From contig RFHX01000004.1 in assembly GCA_003695725.1 (NCBI GenBank), positions 1-13,410 on the forward strand: a stretch of 13,410 bases of DNA. Direction: 5' to 3'. Numbering within the stretch: the first letter of the stretch is position 1; every line of letters begins with the position of its first letter. Shown one piece after another: positions 6,905 through 13,344 of the stretch. The position numbers were made by a program, and so were the translations under genes. The notes beneath the pieces were generated by a model. The model was not told where the DNA came from. It made no database searches and worked only from the letters and a program-made list of their open reading frames with translations. Source of the DNA: J061 sp003695725 [NCBI: Candidatus Schekmanbacteria bacterium] (lineage in GTDB: Bacteria; Schekmanbacteria; GWA2-38-11).

Positions 6905-6933
6905 TTGACACCGATATGCAAATTTGTCATATT
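6905..6933 (+). promoter_or_regulatory. Sigma70-type promoter of the modE-modABC operon
   Basis: A perfect -35 box TTGACA (6905-6910) is followed by a 17-bp spacer and a -10 box CATATT (6928-6933, 4 of 6 matches). Transcription would start near 6940, about 24 bp before the modE-like ATG. It is the best promoter match in the window. Confidence 0.65.
6914..6932. promoter_or_regulatory. Candidate ModE-type operator inside the mod promoter
   Basis: ATATG at 6914-6918 and CATAT at 6928-6932 are perfect inverted arms, and the central CAAATTTG at 6919-6926 is itself an 8-bp palindrome. The element fills the -35 to -10 spacer and overlaps the -10 box, a position suited to repression by steric block. 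The ModE-like protein encoded directly downstream is the obvious candidate binder, which is inference. It does not match the E. coli ModE box in any obvious way. Confidence 0.45.
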
Positions 6934-6963
6934 TAGCTGCAAAAAAGTTTTTGATTGGGAAGA

Positions 6964-7308
6964 ATGAAGCTTAGTGTGAAATCTAAAGTATGGCTTGAAA
7001 TAGAGGGGAAGCCCTTCTTTGGGGAGGGCAGAAAAAGGCTTCTTCAAGAGATTGAAAAGACAGGGTCAATTTCGTCTGCCGCATCGAAATTAGGAATTAC
7101 TTATAGGAGAGCTTGGTCTTATATCAAGTCTATGGAGGAGAGAAGCGGGTTGAAGCTTGTTGAAAAAACAAAGGGCGGTGCAGGATATGGTGGTACAACC
7201 TTAACAAAAGACGGCAGGAAATTGATTGATTATTATGAAGCTATTTCGAAAGGCATAAGGGATGAAGTTGATAAGAAGTTTAAGAAGTTCAAATTTTCTT
7301 ACAGGTGA
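6964..7308 (+). CDS. modE: ModE-type winged-helix transcriptional regulator (DNA-binding domain only)
   Basis: A 114-residue protein matching the N-terminal DNA-binding domain of ModE. KSKVWLEIEGKPFFGEGR is the ModE-type opening, and RLLQEIEKTGSISSAASKLGITYRRAWSYIKSMEE (roughly residues 25-60) is a LysR-like helix-turn-helix. GGAGYGGTTLTKDGRKLI forms the wing region. It ends where the two molybdate-binding MOP/TOBE domains of full-length ModE would begin, so it cannot sense oxyanion by that route. Short forms like this commonly accompany molybdate or tungstate transporters. ATG at 6964 is preferred over an in-frame TTG at 6955 because it gives the usual MKLSVKSK-type start, but neither has a well-placed Shine-Dalgarno site. 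First gene of the mod operon, probably autoregulatory. Confidence 0.85.
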   Translation: MKLSVKSKVWLEIEGKPFFGEGRKRLLQEIEKTGSISSAASKLGITYRRAWSYIKSMEERSGLKLVEKTKGGAGYGGTTLTKDGRKLIDYYEAISKGIRDEVDKKFKKFKFSYR

Positions 7309-7344
7309 ACAATCATAATTGAGTCCTTTGAAAGAAAATCAGAG

Positions 7345-8202
7345 ATGAATCTTTTGCAAAAAAATAAAGTAAAATCTCTTTTTTTTCTTATCACTATTTT
7401 GCTATCTTTTTTTCCATTTCTCCTTGAAGCAGAATATAAGGGCAGAGGTAATATCGAGGTATTTTGTGGCTCTGTTTTTAAACCGGCAATTGAAGAGATT
7501 GTTCCTGAATTTGAAAGGAGGGAAAGGATCAATGTAAATCTTCATATTGGAAGCTCAGGGACGATGCTTTCACAAATTGAAATTTCGAAAAGAGGCGATA
7601 TTTATATACCGGGTTCACCTGATTTTATGATCAAAGCAGTCAGAAAAGGAGTAGTGAAAGAAGATGACTGTAAGAAAATAGCATGGATTGTACCGGCAAT
7701 TGCCGTGCCCTCCAACAACCCTGCCGGGATAAAAGAGCTTTCAGACCTTGCCAAGCCAAATGTTAGAGTGCTGATAGCAAATCCTCAATCAGTCTGCCTT
7801 GGAGTTTATGCAGTCGAGCTTTTGAGGAAAAAAGGGATTTATGAAAAAGTGAAACCAAATATAATCAACTATGCTGAAAGTTGCGCAAAGACTGCTTCAC
7901 TTGTGGCAATGAATACGGTTGATGCGGCAATAGGATGGTCAGTTTTTGGGAGGTGGAATTCTGATAAAGTGAAAATTATACCACTTAAAAAAGATGAAAT
8001 ACCTCGAATAGCTTTTATACCTGTTGCCATTACGAAATACGGCAGTAAGAATGAGCTTGCTCAGAAATTCATCACTTTTTTAGAAAGTGATTTTTCTAAA
8101 AGAATAATTGGCAAATGGGGTTTCTATTTGTCCTTTGAAGATGCCAAAAGAGATGCCCCTTATGCTTCTGCTGGGGGAGAGTATAAGCTCGGTGATTATT
8201 GA
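7345..8202 (+). CDS. modA: Molybdate/tungstate ABC transporter, periplasmic substrate-binding protein
   Basis: A 285-residue extracytoplasmic binding protein of the ModA family, which captures molybdate or tungstate and delivers it to the permease. Residues 1-29 form a signal peptide: lysines at 6, 8 and 10, then a hydrophobic core 11-27, with likely cleavage after A29 in LLEA. The mature start GNIEVFCGSVFKPAIEEI and the GSSGTMLSQIE loop supply S43, S70 and S71, equivalent to the serines that bind the oxyanion in E. coli ModA. RGDIYIPGSPDFM follows, as in ModA (ADLFISAD). No lipobox cysteine is seen at the cleavage site, so it is probably soluble in the periplasm. It lies 36 bp after the regulator and 12 bp before the permease. 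Molybdate versus tungstate preference cannot be read from sequence; the gene symbol is by family. Confidence 0.88.
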   Translation: MNLLQKNKVKSLFFLITILLSFFPFLLEAEYKGRGNIEVFCGSVFKPAIEEIVPEFERRERINVNLHIGSSGTMLSQIEISKRGDIYIPGSPDFMIKAVRKGVVKEDDCKKIAWIVPAIAVPSNNPAGIKELSDLAKPNVRVLIANPQSVCLGVYAVELLRKKGIYEKVKPNIINYAESCAKTASLVAMNTVDAAIGWSVFGRWNSDKVKIIPLKKDEIPRIAFIPVAITKYGSKNELAQKFITFLESDFSKRIIGKWGFYLSFEDAKRDAPYASAGGEYKLGDY

Positions 8203-8214
8203 TAGAGTTTTATT

Positions 8215-9009
8215 ATGAAATACGCAACCGATAAATTATTCAGAATATCTGCTTTGAGTATCCTTTTTTGCTTATTTCTTTATTTCATAGCAATTATTCT
8301 TTCAGGTGTTACTGTTATCGAGTTTGAAAAGTTTATTAAACTGCTGTTTTCAGAAAAAATAATCTATGCCGTTAAACTTAGTTTCATTACAGCAACCGTT
8401 TCAACATTGTTGTCTCTTCTAATTGCTATACCATCTGCTTATGCGCTTTCACGCTTTAGGATTCCATTGAAAGGAATAATCGATGTAGTCCTTGACATTC
8501 CCATTATAATATCTCCGGTAGCACTCGGTGCAATACTCTTAATATTTTTCAATACGCCAGCAGGAAAATTCATCGAGCGCACAACATTTCCTTTTGTATT
8601 CAGCATACCCGGAATAGTCTTAGCCCAGTTTACAGTAGTTTGCGCTCTTGCTGTGCGTCTTTTAAAAGCCACTTTTGATGATATTGACCAGAGATTCGAG
8701 AAAATGGGAAGGAGTTTAGGATTCAATAGTTTTGCGGCATTTTTCAGAATAGTAATTCCACTTGCGAAAAAAGGTTTATTGGCATCGGCAATTCTTACTT
8801 GGGCACGTGCTGTTGGTGAATTTGGTGCAACAGTTACTCTTGCAGGCGCAATGCCTATGAGGACAGAAACTCTTCCCATAGCAATCTTCTTAAGTTTTTC
8901 CAATGCTGACATTGAAAGGGCGATGGCTGTCGTCTTTATATTGATTGCAATAGCTGTATTGATGCTTTTGTCAATCAGAAGAATAACAGGAGAGAAGCTG
9001 TTATGGTGA
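8215..9009 (+). CDS. modB: Molybdate/tungstate ABC transporter, permease
   Basis: A 264-residue inner-membrane permease of the ModB/CysT type, probably with six membrane helices (the first at about 11-33). The cytoplasmic EAA loop that contacts the ATPase is visible at about 163-190 (GRSLGFNSFAAFFRIVIPLA), followed by WARAVGEFGATVTLAG at about 196-210 with E202-F203-G204, a segment conserved in molybdate and sulfate/tungstate permeases. It is somewhat longer than E. coli ModB because of extra N-terminal sequence. It lies 12 bp after modA, and its last 7 bp overlap the modC start. No strong Shine-Dalgarno sequence precedes the ATG at 8215. Confidence 0.92.
   Translation: MKYATDKLFRISALSILFCLFLYFIAIILSGVTVIEFEKFIKLLFSEKIIYAVKLSFITATVSTLLSLLIAIPSAYALSRFRIPLKGIIDVVLDIPIIISPVALGAILLIFFNTPAGKFIERTTFPFVFSIPGIVLAQFTVVCALAVRLLKATFDDIDQRFEKMGRSLGFNSFAAFFRIVIPLAKKGLLASAILTWARAVGEFGATVTLAGAMPMRTETLPIAIFLSFSNADIERAMAVVFILIAIAVLMLLSIRRITGEKLLW
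8988..8992 (+). promoter_or_regulatory. Ribosome-binding site of modC within modB
   Basis: AGGAG lies 10 bp before the modC ATG at 9003, inside the 3' end of modB. It supports this start and translation coupled to modB. Confidence 0.6.
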
Positions 9010-10100
9010 AACTTCAATCCTTGTCCTGCTGTGAAGGAAATTTTTTGTTGTCTGACATTAATCTTCATATGGAGAAAGGGGAATACTTTACTATTCTCGG
9101 TCCCACCGGCTCGGGGAAAACAATTCTTCTTGAGTGTATTGCAGGGTTGAGAAAAATAACGGAAGGCACTATCTATTTCAAGGGGAAGGATATTTCTCAT
9201 ATCCCCCCGGAAAAAAGAAATTTTGCTTATGTGCCTCAAGACTTTGTCCTTTTTCCTTTTCTGAATGTCTTTGAGAATATCCTTTTTGGAATGAAAAATG
9301 TTGATAAGGTTAAAGCTAAAGTAAATGAGTTTGCTGAAATTTTCAGAATAAAAGAGCTTTTTCAAAGAAAACCGGAAGAATTGAGCGGAGGAGAAAAACA
9401 GAGGGTAGCAATAGTTAGAGCGTTGGTTAGAGAATCCGAGCTTTTGCTCTTGGATGAACCTTACTCATCCATCGATGAGAGTTTGAGAAAAAAGTTATGG
9501 TTTGAGATGAGAGAAATTCATAATAGATTTGGCACAACAGTAATTCATATTACCCATGACCTTGAAGAGGCATACACTTTGAGCGATAAAATCGCTGTTT
9601 TAATTGACGGAAGGATTGAGCAGGAAGCTTTGAAGGATGATGTTTTTTATAATCCTGTAAACAAGACTGTTGCTTCCTTTATGGGTTTCAGAAATATCCT
9701 CAATGGCAGAATCAAAGAAATTGATAAGGAAGATAATAAAATGGTAATCGCCCTTGAATGCTATGAAGTGATAACTCCATTTTTTGAGGGTTTTAAGCTT
9801 GGGGATAAGGTGGAGTTTTGTGTATTGCCGCAGGAGATAAAGATTCTTCGCGATGGAAGAGAAATAAGAGAGTCTCTCAAGGACAATGTTTTTTCAGGAA
9901 GGATTGAAAATGTCATACCTCATGGCGTGAGTCACACGATTTATTTTAAAATAAAAGGCGAAGGTGAGACAACGGAGCAATACGACTTTGAAATAAACAT
10001 TCCATATTACAATTTCTTACGGTTGAATCTTGCTGTTGGAAGTTCGATTAGAGTTGCTATGCGAAAAAATGCGATTAAAGTATTTCCCACAGGTAAATAG
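9003..10100 (+). CDS. modC: Molybdate/tungstate ABC transporter, ATP-binding protein
   Basis: A 365-residue ATPase that powers oxyanion uptake through the adjacent permease. Walker A GPTGSGKT is at 33-40, the Q-loop lies in YVPQDFVLFP (about 75-84), the ABC signature LSGGEKQR is at 127-134, Walker B LLLLDEP at 147-153, and the H-loop histidine H185 is in ITHDLEEA. The C-terminal region, about 232-365, has two segments (NILNGRIKEID and NVFSGRIENVIPHG) that look like TOBE/MOP-type beta domains. In this family such domains can bind oxyanion and regulate transport. The N-terminus is short and irregular (KLQSLSCCEGNFLL). The gene ends 2 bp from the stop of the opposite-strand methyltransferase, with no visible terminator between them. 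Confidence 0.93.
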   Translation: MVKLQSLSCCEGNFLLSDINLHMEKGEYFTILGPTGSGKTILLECIAGLRKITEGTIYFKGKDISHIPPEKRNFAYVPQDFVLFPFLNVFENILFGMKNVDKVKAKVNEFAEIFRIKELFQRKPEELSGGEKQRVAIVRALVRESELLLLDEPYSSIDESLRKKLWFEMREIHNRFGTTVIHITHDLEEAYTLSDKIAVLIDGRIEQEALKDDVFYNPVNKTVASFMGFRNILNGRIKEIDKEDNKMVIALECYEVITPFFEGFKLGDKVEFCVLPQEIKILRDGREIRESLKDNVFSGRIENVIPHGVSHTIYFKIKGEGETTEQYDFEINIPYYNFLRLNLAVGSSIRVAMRKNAIKVFPTGK

Positions 10101-10102
10101 AT

Positions 10103-10810
10103 TTATTTGACTGCACCAAAGACGGCATAATTCATTTTTTTCCAATATACCTGAACTTTTCTAAATCCTGCTTTGTTCAATAATTCGAGATGTTTTGTGA
10201 GGGGTGCAGGATAATCATTTTCAAGGTGGCGTCTCATCCAAAATTCGACTTCTTCTTCCCTTTCAAGATTTTTCTTCAAGAACATTTTGTAGTTTTCTCT
10301 AAAGAAAAAATTTTCTTCTTCGTTTTCTCCTGCAATCAAATCTCCATTTGCGAAGAATCCTCCGTCATCGAGCGCATCAAAGATTTTTTTGTAACACTGA
10401 AATTTAAGCTTCTCATCCTTTAAATGATGAAGAGCAAGGCAGGAATAGATACAGTCGTAATTCTCTTTTAAATTTAAGTCTTCAATTTTTTGAATTAGAA
10501 AAGAGAAGGCATTTTTCCGATTTGAAAATTTTTTTTTAGCTACATTTATCATCTCTTCGGATATGTCCACCCCGGTGATATGGGCATTTTTATATTTTTC
10601 AATGAATTTTTCCGTAACTCGTCCTGTACCTATACCTATTTCAAGGGCATTCAATTTCTTATCCTTATCAAATGGTATTGCCCTGATTGTTTCCTCAATA
10701 AGTGTATTGTAGTAAGGACTGACTTTTTCTATAAGGGAATCATATTCAGGAGCATCTGCACTGAACCTAAATTCCGAGTCGATTCTCTGCACTCTCTTCT
10801 TTTCATTCAT
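10103..10810 (-). CDS. Class I SAM-dependent methyltransferase
   Basis: A 235-residue protein with a Rossmann-type methyltransferase fold. SAM motif I LEIGIGTG is at 56-63, the acidic residue after strand 2 is D82 in ITGVDISEEM, and YDCIYSCLALHHL (about 118-130) is the motif IV region with the LHHL often found in small-molecule and CmoA-like methyltransferases. A helical N-terminal cap (about 17-45, EYDSLIEKVSPYYNTLIEE) and a charged helical C-terminal insertion (about 160-195) should shape the substrate pocket. The substrate is not known. Cysteine pairs typical of arsenite methyltransferases are absent, so ArsM is unlikely. Its ATG overlaps the stop of the upstream ArsR-type gene (ATGA), so the two are translated together and the regulator probably controls it. 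Confidence 0.85.
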   Translation of the reverse strand: MNEKKRVQRIDSEFRFSADAPEYDSLIEKVSPYYNTLIEETIRAIPFDKDKKLNALEIGIGTGRVTEKFIEKYKNAHITGVDISEEMINVAKKKFSNRKNAFSFLIQKIEDLNLKENYDCIYSCLALHHLKDEKLKFQCYKKIFDALDDGGFFANGDLIAGENEEENFFFRENYKMFLKKNLEREEEVEFWMRRHLENDYPAPLTKHLELLNKAGFRKVQVYWKKMNYAVFGAVK

Positions 10811-11151
10811 CTTTCTATTTCTCCTTCAACCATTTCCTTGAATCTTTGCAGGTCTTCTCTGAACTTTTCTGAATTTTCGAATATGGAATCAAAGAATTTT
10901 AAAAACTCTACTTTCCTAATTTTTGTAAAAGGAGAAACTGAAAAGTTTACGCTTTGTGCATCTCTTCTCTTTTCAATTAGTCCGGCATTCAACAAAATTT
11001 GGGTATGTTTGGAAACGGCATATTGAGGAATATTTAAAGCAAGAGAAATTTTTCTTCCATTTATTTCTCTTCCAGTGAGAAGAAGAAGATTGAAAATCCT
11101 CATCCTCGATTCGTCTGAAAGGGCTTTAAAAATTTTAATAGAGTTTTCCAT
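10807..11151 (-). CDS. ArsR-family winged-helix transcriptional regulator
   Basis: A 114-residue repressor-like protein of the ArsR/SmtB family. It opens with IKIFKALSDESRMRIFNLLL, and the recognition helix region ISLALNIPQYAVSKHTQILLNAGLIEKRRDAQSVNFSVS at about 34-72 matches the ArsR helix-turn-helix and wing. A helical C-terminal segment (about 80-114) is probably the dimer interface. The protein has no cysteine and only one histidine, so the classical thiolate metal sites of ArsR, CadC and SmtB are missing and a non-metal signal or simple DNA binding is more likely. The ATG at 11151 is preferred over an in-frame TTG at 11184, which would add an atypical PIFFRLKSWN leader. It overlaps the methyltransferase start by 4 bp and is divergent from hemL. 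Confidence 0.88.
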   Translation of the reverse strand: MENSIKIFKALSDESRMRIFNLLLLTGREINGRKISLALNIPQYAVSKHTQILLNAGLIEKRRDAQSVNFSVSPFTKIRKVEFLKFFDSIFENSEKFREDLQRFKEMVEGEIER

Positions 11152-11195
11152 ATTCCAAGATTTCAACCTGAAAAATATTGGCAAATCGATTTCTA

Positions 11196-11224
11196 ATTAT
11201 ATCCAATCTATCAGTGAATGAATT
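11196..11224 (-). promoter_or_regulatory. Candidate proximal promoter of the arsR-methyltransferase pair
   Basis: On the minus strand a perfect TATAAT (11201 down to 11196) lies about 45 bp upstream of the arsR ATG, giving a leader of about 38 nt. The -35 position (11224 to 11219, AATTCA) is weak with a 17-bp spacer. An imperfect 11-bp palindrome TCAGTGAATGA (11211-11221) overlaps the -35 edge and could be an autoregulatory site. Confidence 0.4.
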
Positions 11225-11264
11225 TTACTTCAAGAAGGATTCTCATTACTCGTATCTGATGAAC

Positions 11265-11290
11265 ATTATATAGTAAATTTTCCAAGTCAA
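11265..11290 (-). promoter_or_regulatory. Alternative distal promoter of the arsR-methyltransferase pair
   Basis: On the minus strand TTGACT (11290-11285) is followed by a perfect TATAAT (11270-11265), but the 14-bp spacer is shorter than the usual 16-18 bp. A transcript from here would have a leader of about 107 nt. Confidence 0.3.
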
Positions 11291-11317
11291 GATGGCATAT
11301 CACATATTTAGTCCTCA

Positions 11318-11346
11318 TTGACTCTATTTCTTCTACTTGATATAGA
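11318..11346 (+). promoter_or_regulatory. Sigma70-type promoter of the hemL operon
   Basis: A -35 box TTGACT (11318-11323, 5 of 6) and -10 box TATAGA (11341-11346, 4 of 6) are separated by exactly 17 bp. Transcription would start near 11353, about 43 bp before the hemL ATG. It is back to back with the minus-strand TTGACT at 11285-11290. Confidence 0.55.
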
Positions 11347-11395
11347 TTTTCTAAATATAAGGTCTTTCATCTAACTTTTAAAATTCTGTTTTCAT

Positions 11396-12688
11396 ATGAA
11401 CAAGGATATTTCAAAAGAACTTTTTGAAAAAGCGCAAAGATATATCCCCGGCGGAGTCAACAGTCCAGTGCGTGCGTGGAATGCGGTGGGCGGATATCCT
11501 CCTTTCATAAAAAGAGGAGAAGGCGCTTATATCTATGATGAAGATGGGAATTGTTTCGTCGATTATTTTTCATCATGGGGACCATTGATTCTTGGCCACT
11601 GCCACAGGGATGTTGTTCAAGCGGCTATGAGCGCAATCGAAAAGGGTACAAGTTTTGGAGCTCCTACTGAAATAGAGGTGAAGCTTTGTGAGACAATTGT
11701 AAGAACTGTTCCCTCGATTGAAATGGTGCGTCTTGTCAATTCCGGCACTGAGGCGGTTATGAGCGCAATCCGTCTTGCACGGGCATTTACAGGAAAAAAG
11801 AAGATCGTTAAATTTGAAGGATGTTATCATGGACATTGGGACCCTCTGCTCGTTAAAGCCGGTTCAGGACTTGCAACGGCAAATATAAGATCGTCGGCAG
11901 GGGTGCCTGAGGAAATTGTAAAAGATACGGTAGTCATTCCTTACAACTGCACAAGCGCTGTGCAGCAGGCATTTGATAGATATGGTGATGATATTGCATG
12001 TGTCATAGTGGAACCAGTTGCAGGAAATATGGGCACAGTTCTTCCCGTCGATGGTTTTCTTCAATCACTGAGAGAAATAACGAAAGATAACAATTCCCTC
12101 CTAATCTTCGATGAAGTGATTACCGGGTATCGCATCAGCTTGGGAGGGGCGCAGGAAAGATTCAAAGTATTTCCTGACATTACCTGTCTGGGTAAGATAA
12201 TAGGAGGAGGCCTTCCTGTTGGTGCGTATGGAGGAAGAAGGGAGATAATGGAGAAGGTTTCGCCCTTAGGAGATGTTTATCAGGCAGGCACACTTTCAGG
12301 CAATCCACTGGCATGTGCCTGTGGAGTTGCAACATTAGAGGTGCTTTTGAGAAACAATATTTACGATGAAATGGAAGAGAGGACGAAGAAACTTTGTAAT
12401 GCCATTGAAGAAATAGCTTTATCCAAGGGAATAAAAATTGTGATAAATAAAATTGCATCTATGTTTACTATTTTTTTTACAGAAGGAAAAAGGGTGGAAA
12501 ATTATGAAACAGTCAGCAAATGCAACGGCGAAATGTTCAGGAAATTTTTTTCACTATCCTTTGAGCAAGGGCTTTATTTCCCTCCATCTCCCTATGAAAC
12601 AAGCTTTCTCTCTGCCGCGCACAATGATGATATTATTGATAAAACAATTTCATCGATGGAAAAGATATTCAAAGGACTCAAATCTTGA
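11396..12688 (+). CDS. hemL: Glutamate-1-semialdehyde 2,1-aminomutase
   Basis: A PLP-dependent class III aminotransferase-fold enzyme that converts glutamate-1-semialdehyde to 5-aminolevulinate, the committed precursor of hemes, siroheme and corrinoids made by the C5 pathway. At 430 residues it is full length. The start RYIPGGVNSPVRAW (about 14-27), VNSGTEAVMSAIRLAR, and FEGCYHGHWDPLLVKAGSG are HemL hallmarks. D239 in IFDEVITGYR should contact the PLP pyridine nitrogen, and K267 in CLGKIIGGGLPVGAYGG is the Schiff-base lysine. The C-terminal YFPPSPYETSFLSAAH is also typical. No good Shine-Dalgarno site precedes the ATG at 11396, but the family N-terminus supports it. Its stop overlaps the next start, placing it first in a hemL-dehydrogenase-hemC operon. 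Confidence 0.97.
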   Translation: MNKDISKELFEKAQRYIPGGVNSPVRAWNAVGGYPPFIKRGEGAYIYDEDGNCFVDYFSSWGPLILGHCHRDVVQAAMSAIEKGTSFGAPTEIEVKLCETIVRTVPSIEMVRLVNSGTEAVMSAIRLARAFTGKKKIVKFEGCYHGHWDPLLVKAGSGLATANIRSSAGVPEEIVKDTVVIPYNCTSAVQQAFDRYGDDIACVIVEPVAGNMGTVLPVDGFLQSLREITKDNNSLLIFDEVITGYRISLGGAQERFKVFPDITCLGKIIGGGLPVGAYGGRREIMEKVSPLGDVYQAGTLSGNPLACACGVATLEVLLRNNIYDEMEERTKKLCNAIEEIALSKGIKIVINKIASMFTIFFTEGKRVENYETVSKCNGEMFRKFFSLSFEQGLYFPPSPYETSFLSAAHNDDIIDKTISSMEKIFKGLKS

Positions 12689-13335
12689 ATAAGAGAAAAA
12701 AATATTATCCTCTTTATCTTGATATAAGCGGAAAATCTTGCATAGTGGTAGGAGGAGGAAGAATTGCCCTCAGAAAGGTAAAAGGGCTTTTGGAGGCAGA
12801 TGCAAAAGTCAAAGTGATTGCTGATGACTTTGTTAGTGGATTTGAAAGTATCTCAAAGTTATCAAATTTAAAGATTATCAAAAGGCGGTTAAGAAAATCT
12901 GATTTGAAGAATGCATTTCTTCTTATTGCAGCAACTGATGACAAAGAGGTTAACAGAGAGATTGCCAAGATAGGACGAGAGAAAAAGATTCTTGTAAATG
13001 TCGTCGATTCTGCAAAAGATTGTGATTTCATTCTGCCTGCAACAGTAAGGCGAGGGAATTTGACTATCTCGATTTCCACAAACGGCACAATTCCCCTACT
13101 TTCACGCAAAGTGAGAGAGTCTATCGAGGATCTGATTGGTAGTGAATATACATTTTATGCCTCTATTTTATCCCAACTTCGAAGCGAAATTTACTCCGAC
13201 AAAAATCTTTCTCAGAAAGAAAAAATGAGAATTCTTGAAAAGCTTTCTGATGGAAGACTTCTTGATATGATTAAAAGAAAAGCCTCAAAAGAAGAGATAA
13301 AGAAATTTGTTGAGTCGGTATATCCCAAGAAATAA
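12685..13335 (+). CDS. sirC: Precorrin-2 dehydrogenase / sirohydrochlorin ferrochelatase-type protein (CysG N-terminal, SirC/Met8 family)
   Basis: A 216-residue NAD-dependent enzyme that oxidises precorrin-2 to sirohydrochlorin and in some relatives also inserts iron to form siroheme. CIVVGGGRIALRKVKGLLEA (19-38) is the dinucleotide-binding GGGxxA fold, LIAATDDKEVN follows, and D108 in VNVVDSAKDCDFILPA aligns with the catalytic aspartate of CysG and Met8p. RGNLTISISTNGTIPLLSRKVRE leads into the helical dimerisation domain. It corresponds only to the N-terminal part of CysG; no uroporphyrinogen methyltransferase domain follows. The start is TTG at 12685, overlapping the hemL stop by 4 bp, with AAGGA (12672-12676) 8 bp upstream; no in-frame ATG gives a plausible alternative. 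Whether it also chelates iron cannot be told from sequence. Confidence 0.93.
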   Translation: MNKRKKYYPLYLDISGKSCIVVGGGRIALRKVKGLLEADAKVKVIADDFVSGFESISKLSNLKIIKRRLRKSDLKNAFLLIAATDDKEVNREIAKIGREKKILVNVVDSAKDCDFILPATVRRGNLTISISTNGTIPLLSRKVRESIEDLIGSEYTFYASILSQLRSEIYSDKNLSQKEKMRILEKLSDGRLLDMIKRKASKEEIKKFVESVYPKK

Positions 13336-13344
13336 AAAGAAGAT

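Noticed and set aside
6955-6963. In-frame TTG start for the ModE-like protein
   Set aside because: It adds only three residues, has no ribosome-binding site, and the ATG at 6964 matches the family N-terminus better.
8439-9365. A 308-codon open frame on the minus strand across modB and the start of modC
   Set aside because: It is antisense to two conserved, motif-rich genes, has no recognisable domain and reads as a low-complexity K/I/S-rich shadow.
10580-11026. A 148-codon plus-strand open frame opposite the methyltransferase and arsR genes
   Set aside because: The F/S/I-rich composition is what antisense of a K/E-rich AT-rich gene gives; both minus-strand genes have clear families.
11152-11184. 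In-frame TTG start extending the ArsR protein by 11 residues
   Set aside because: The added leader is atypical for the family, and the proximal -10 box at 11196-11201 would leave almost no leader for it.
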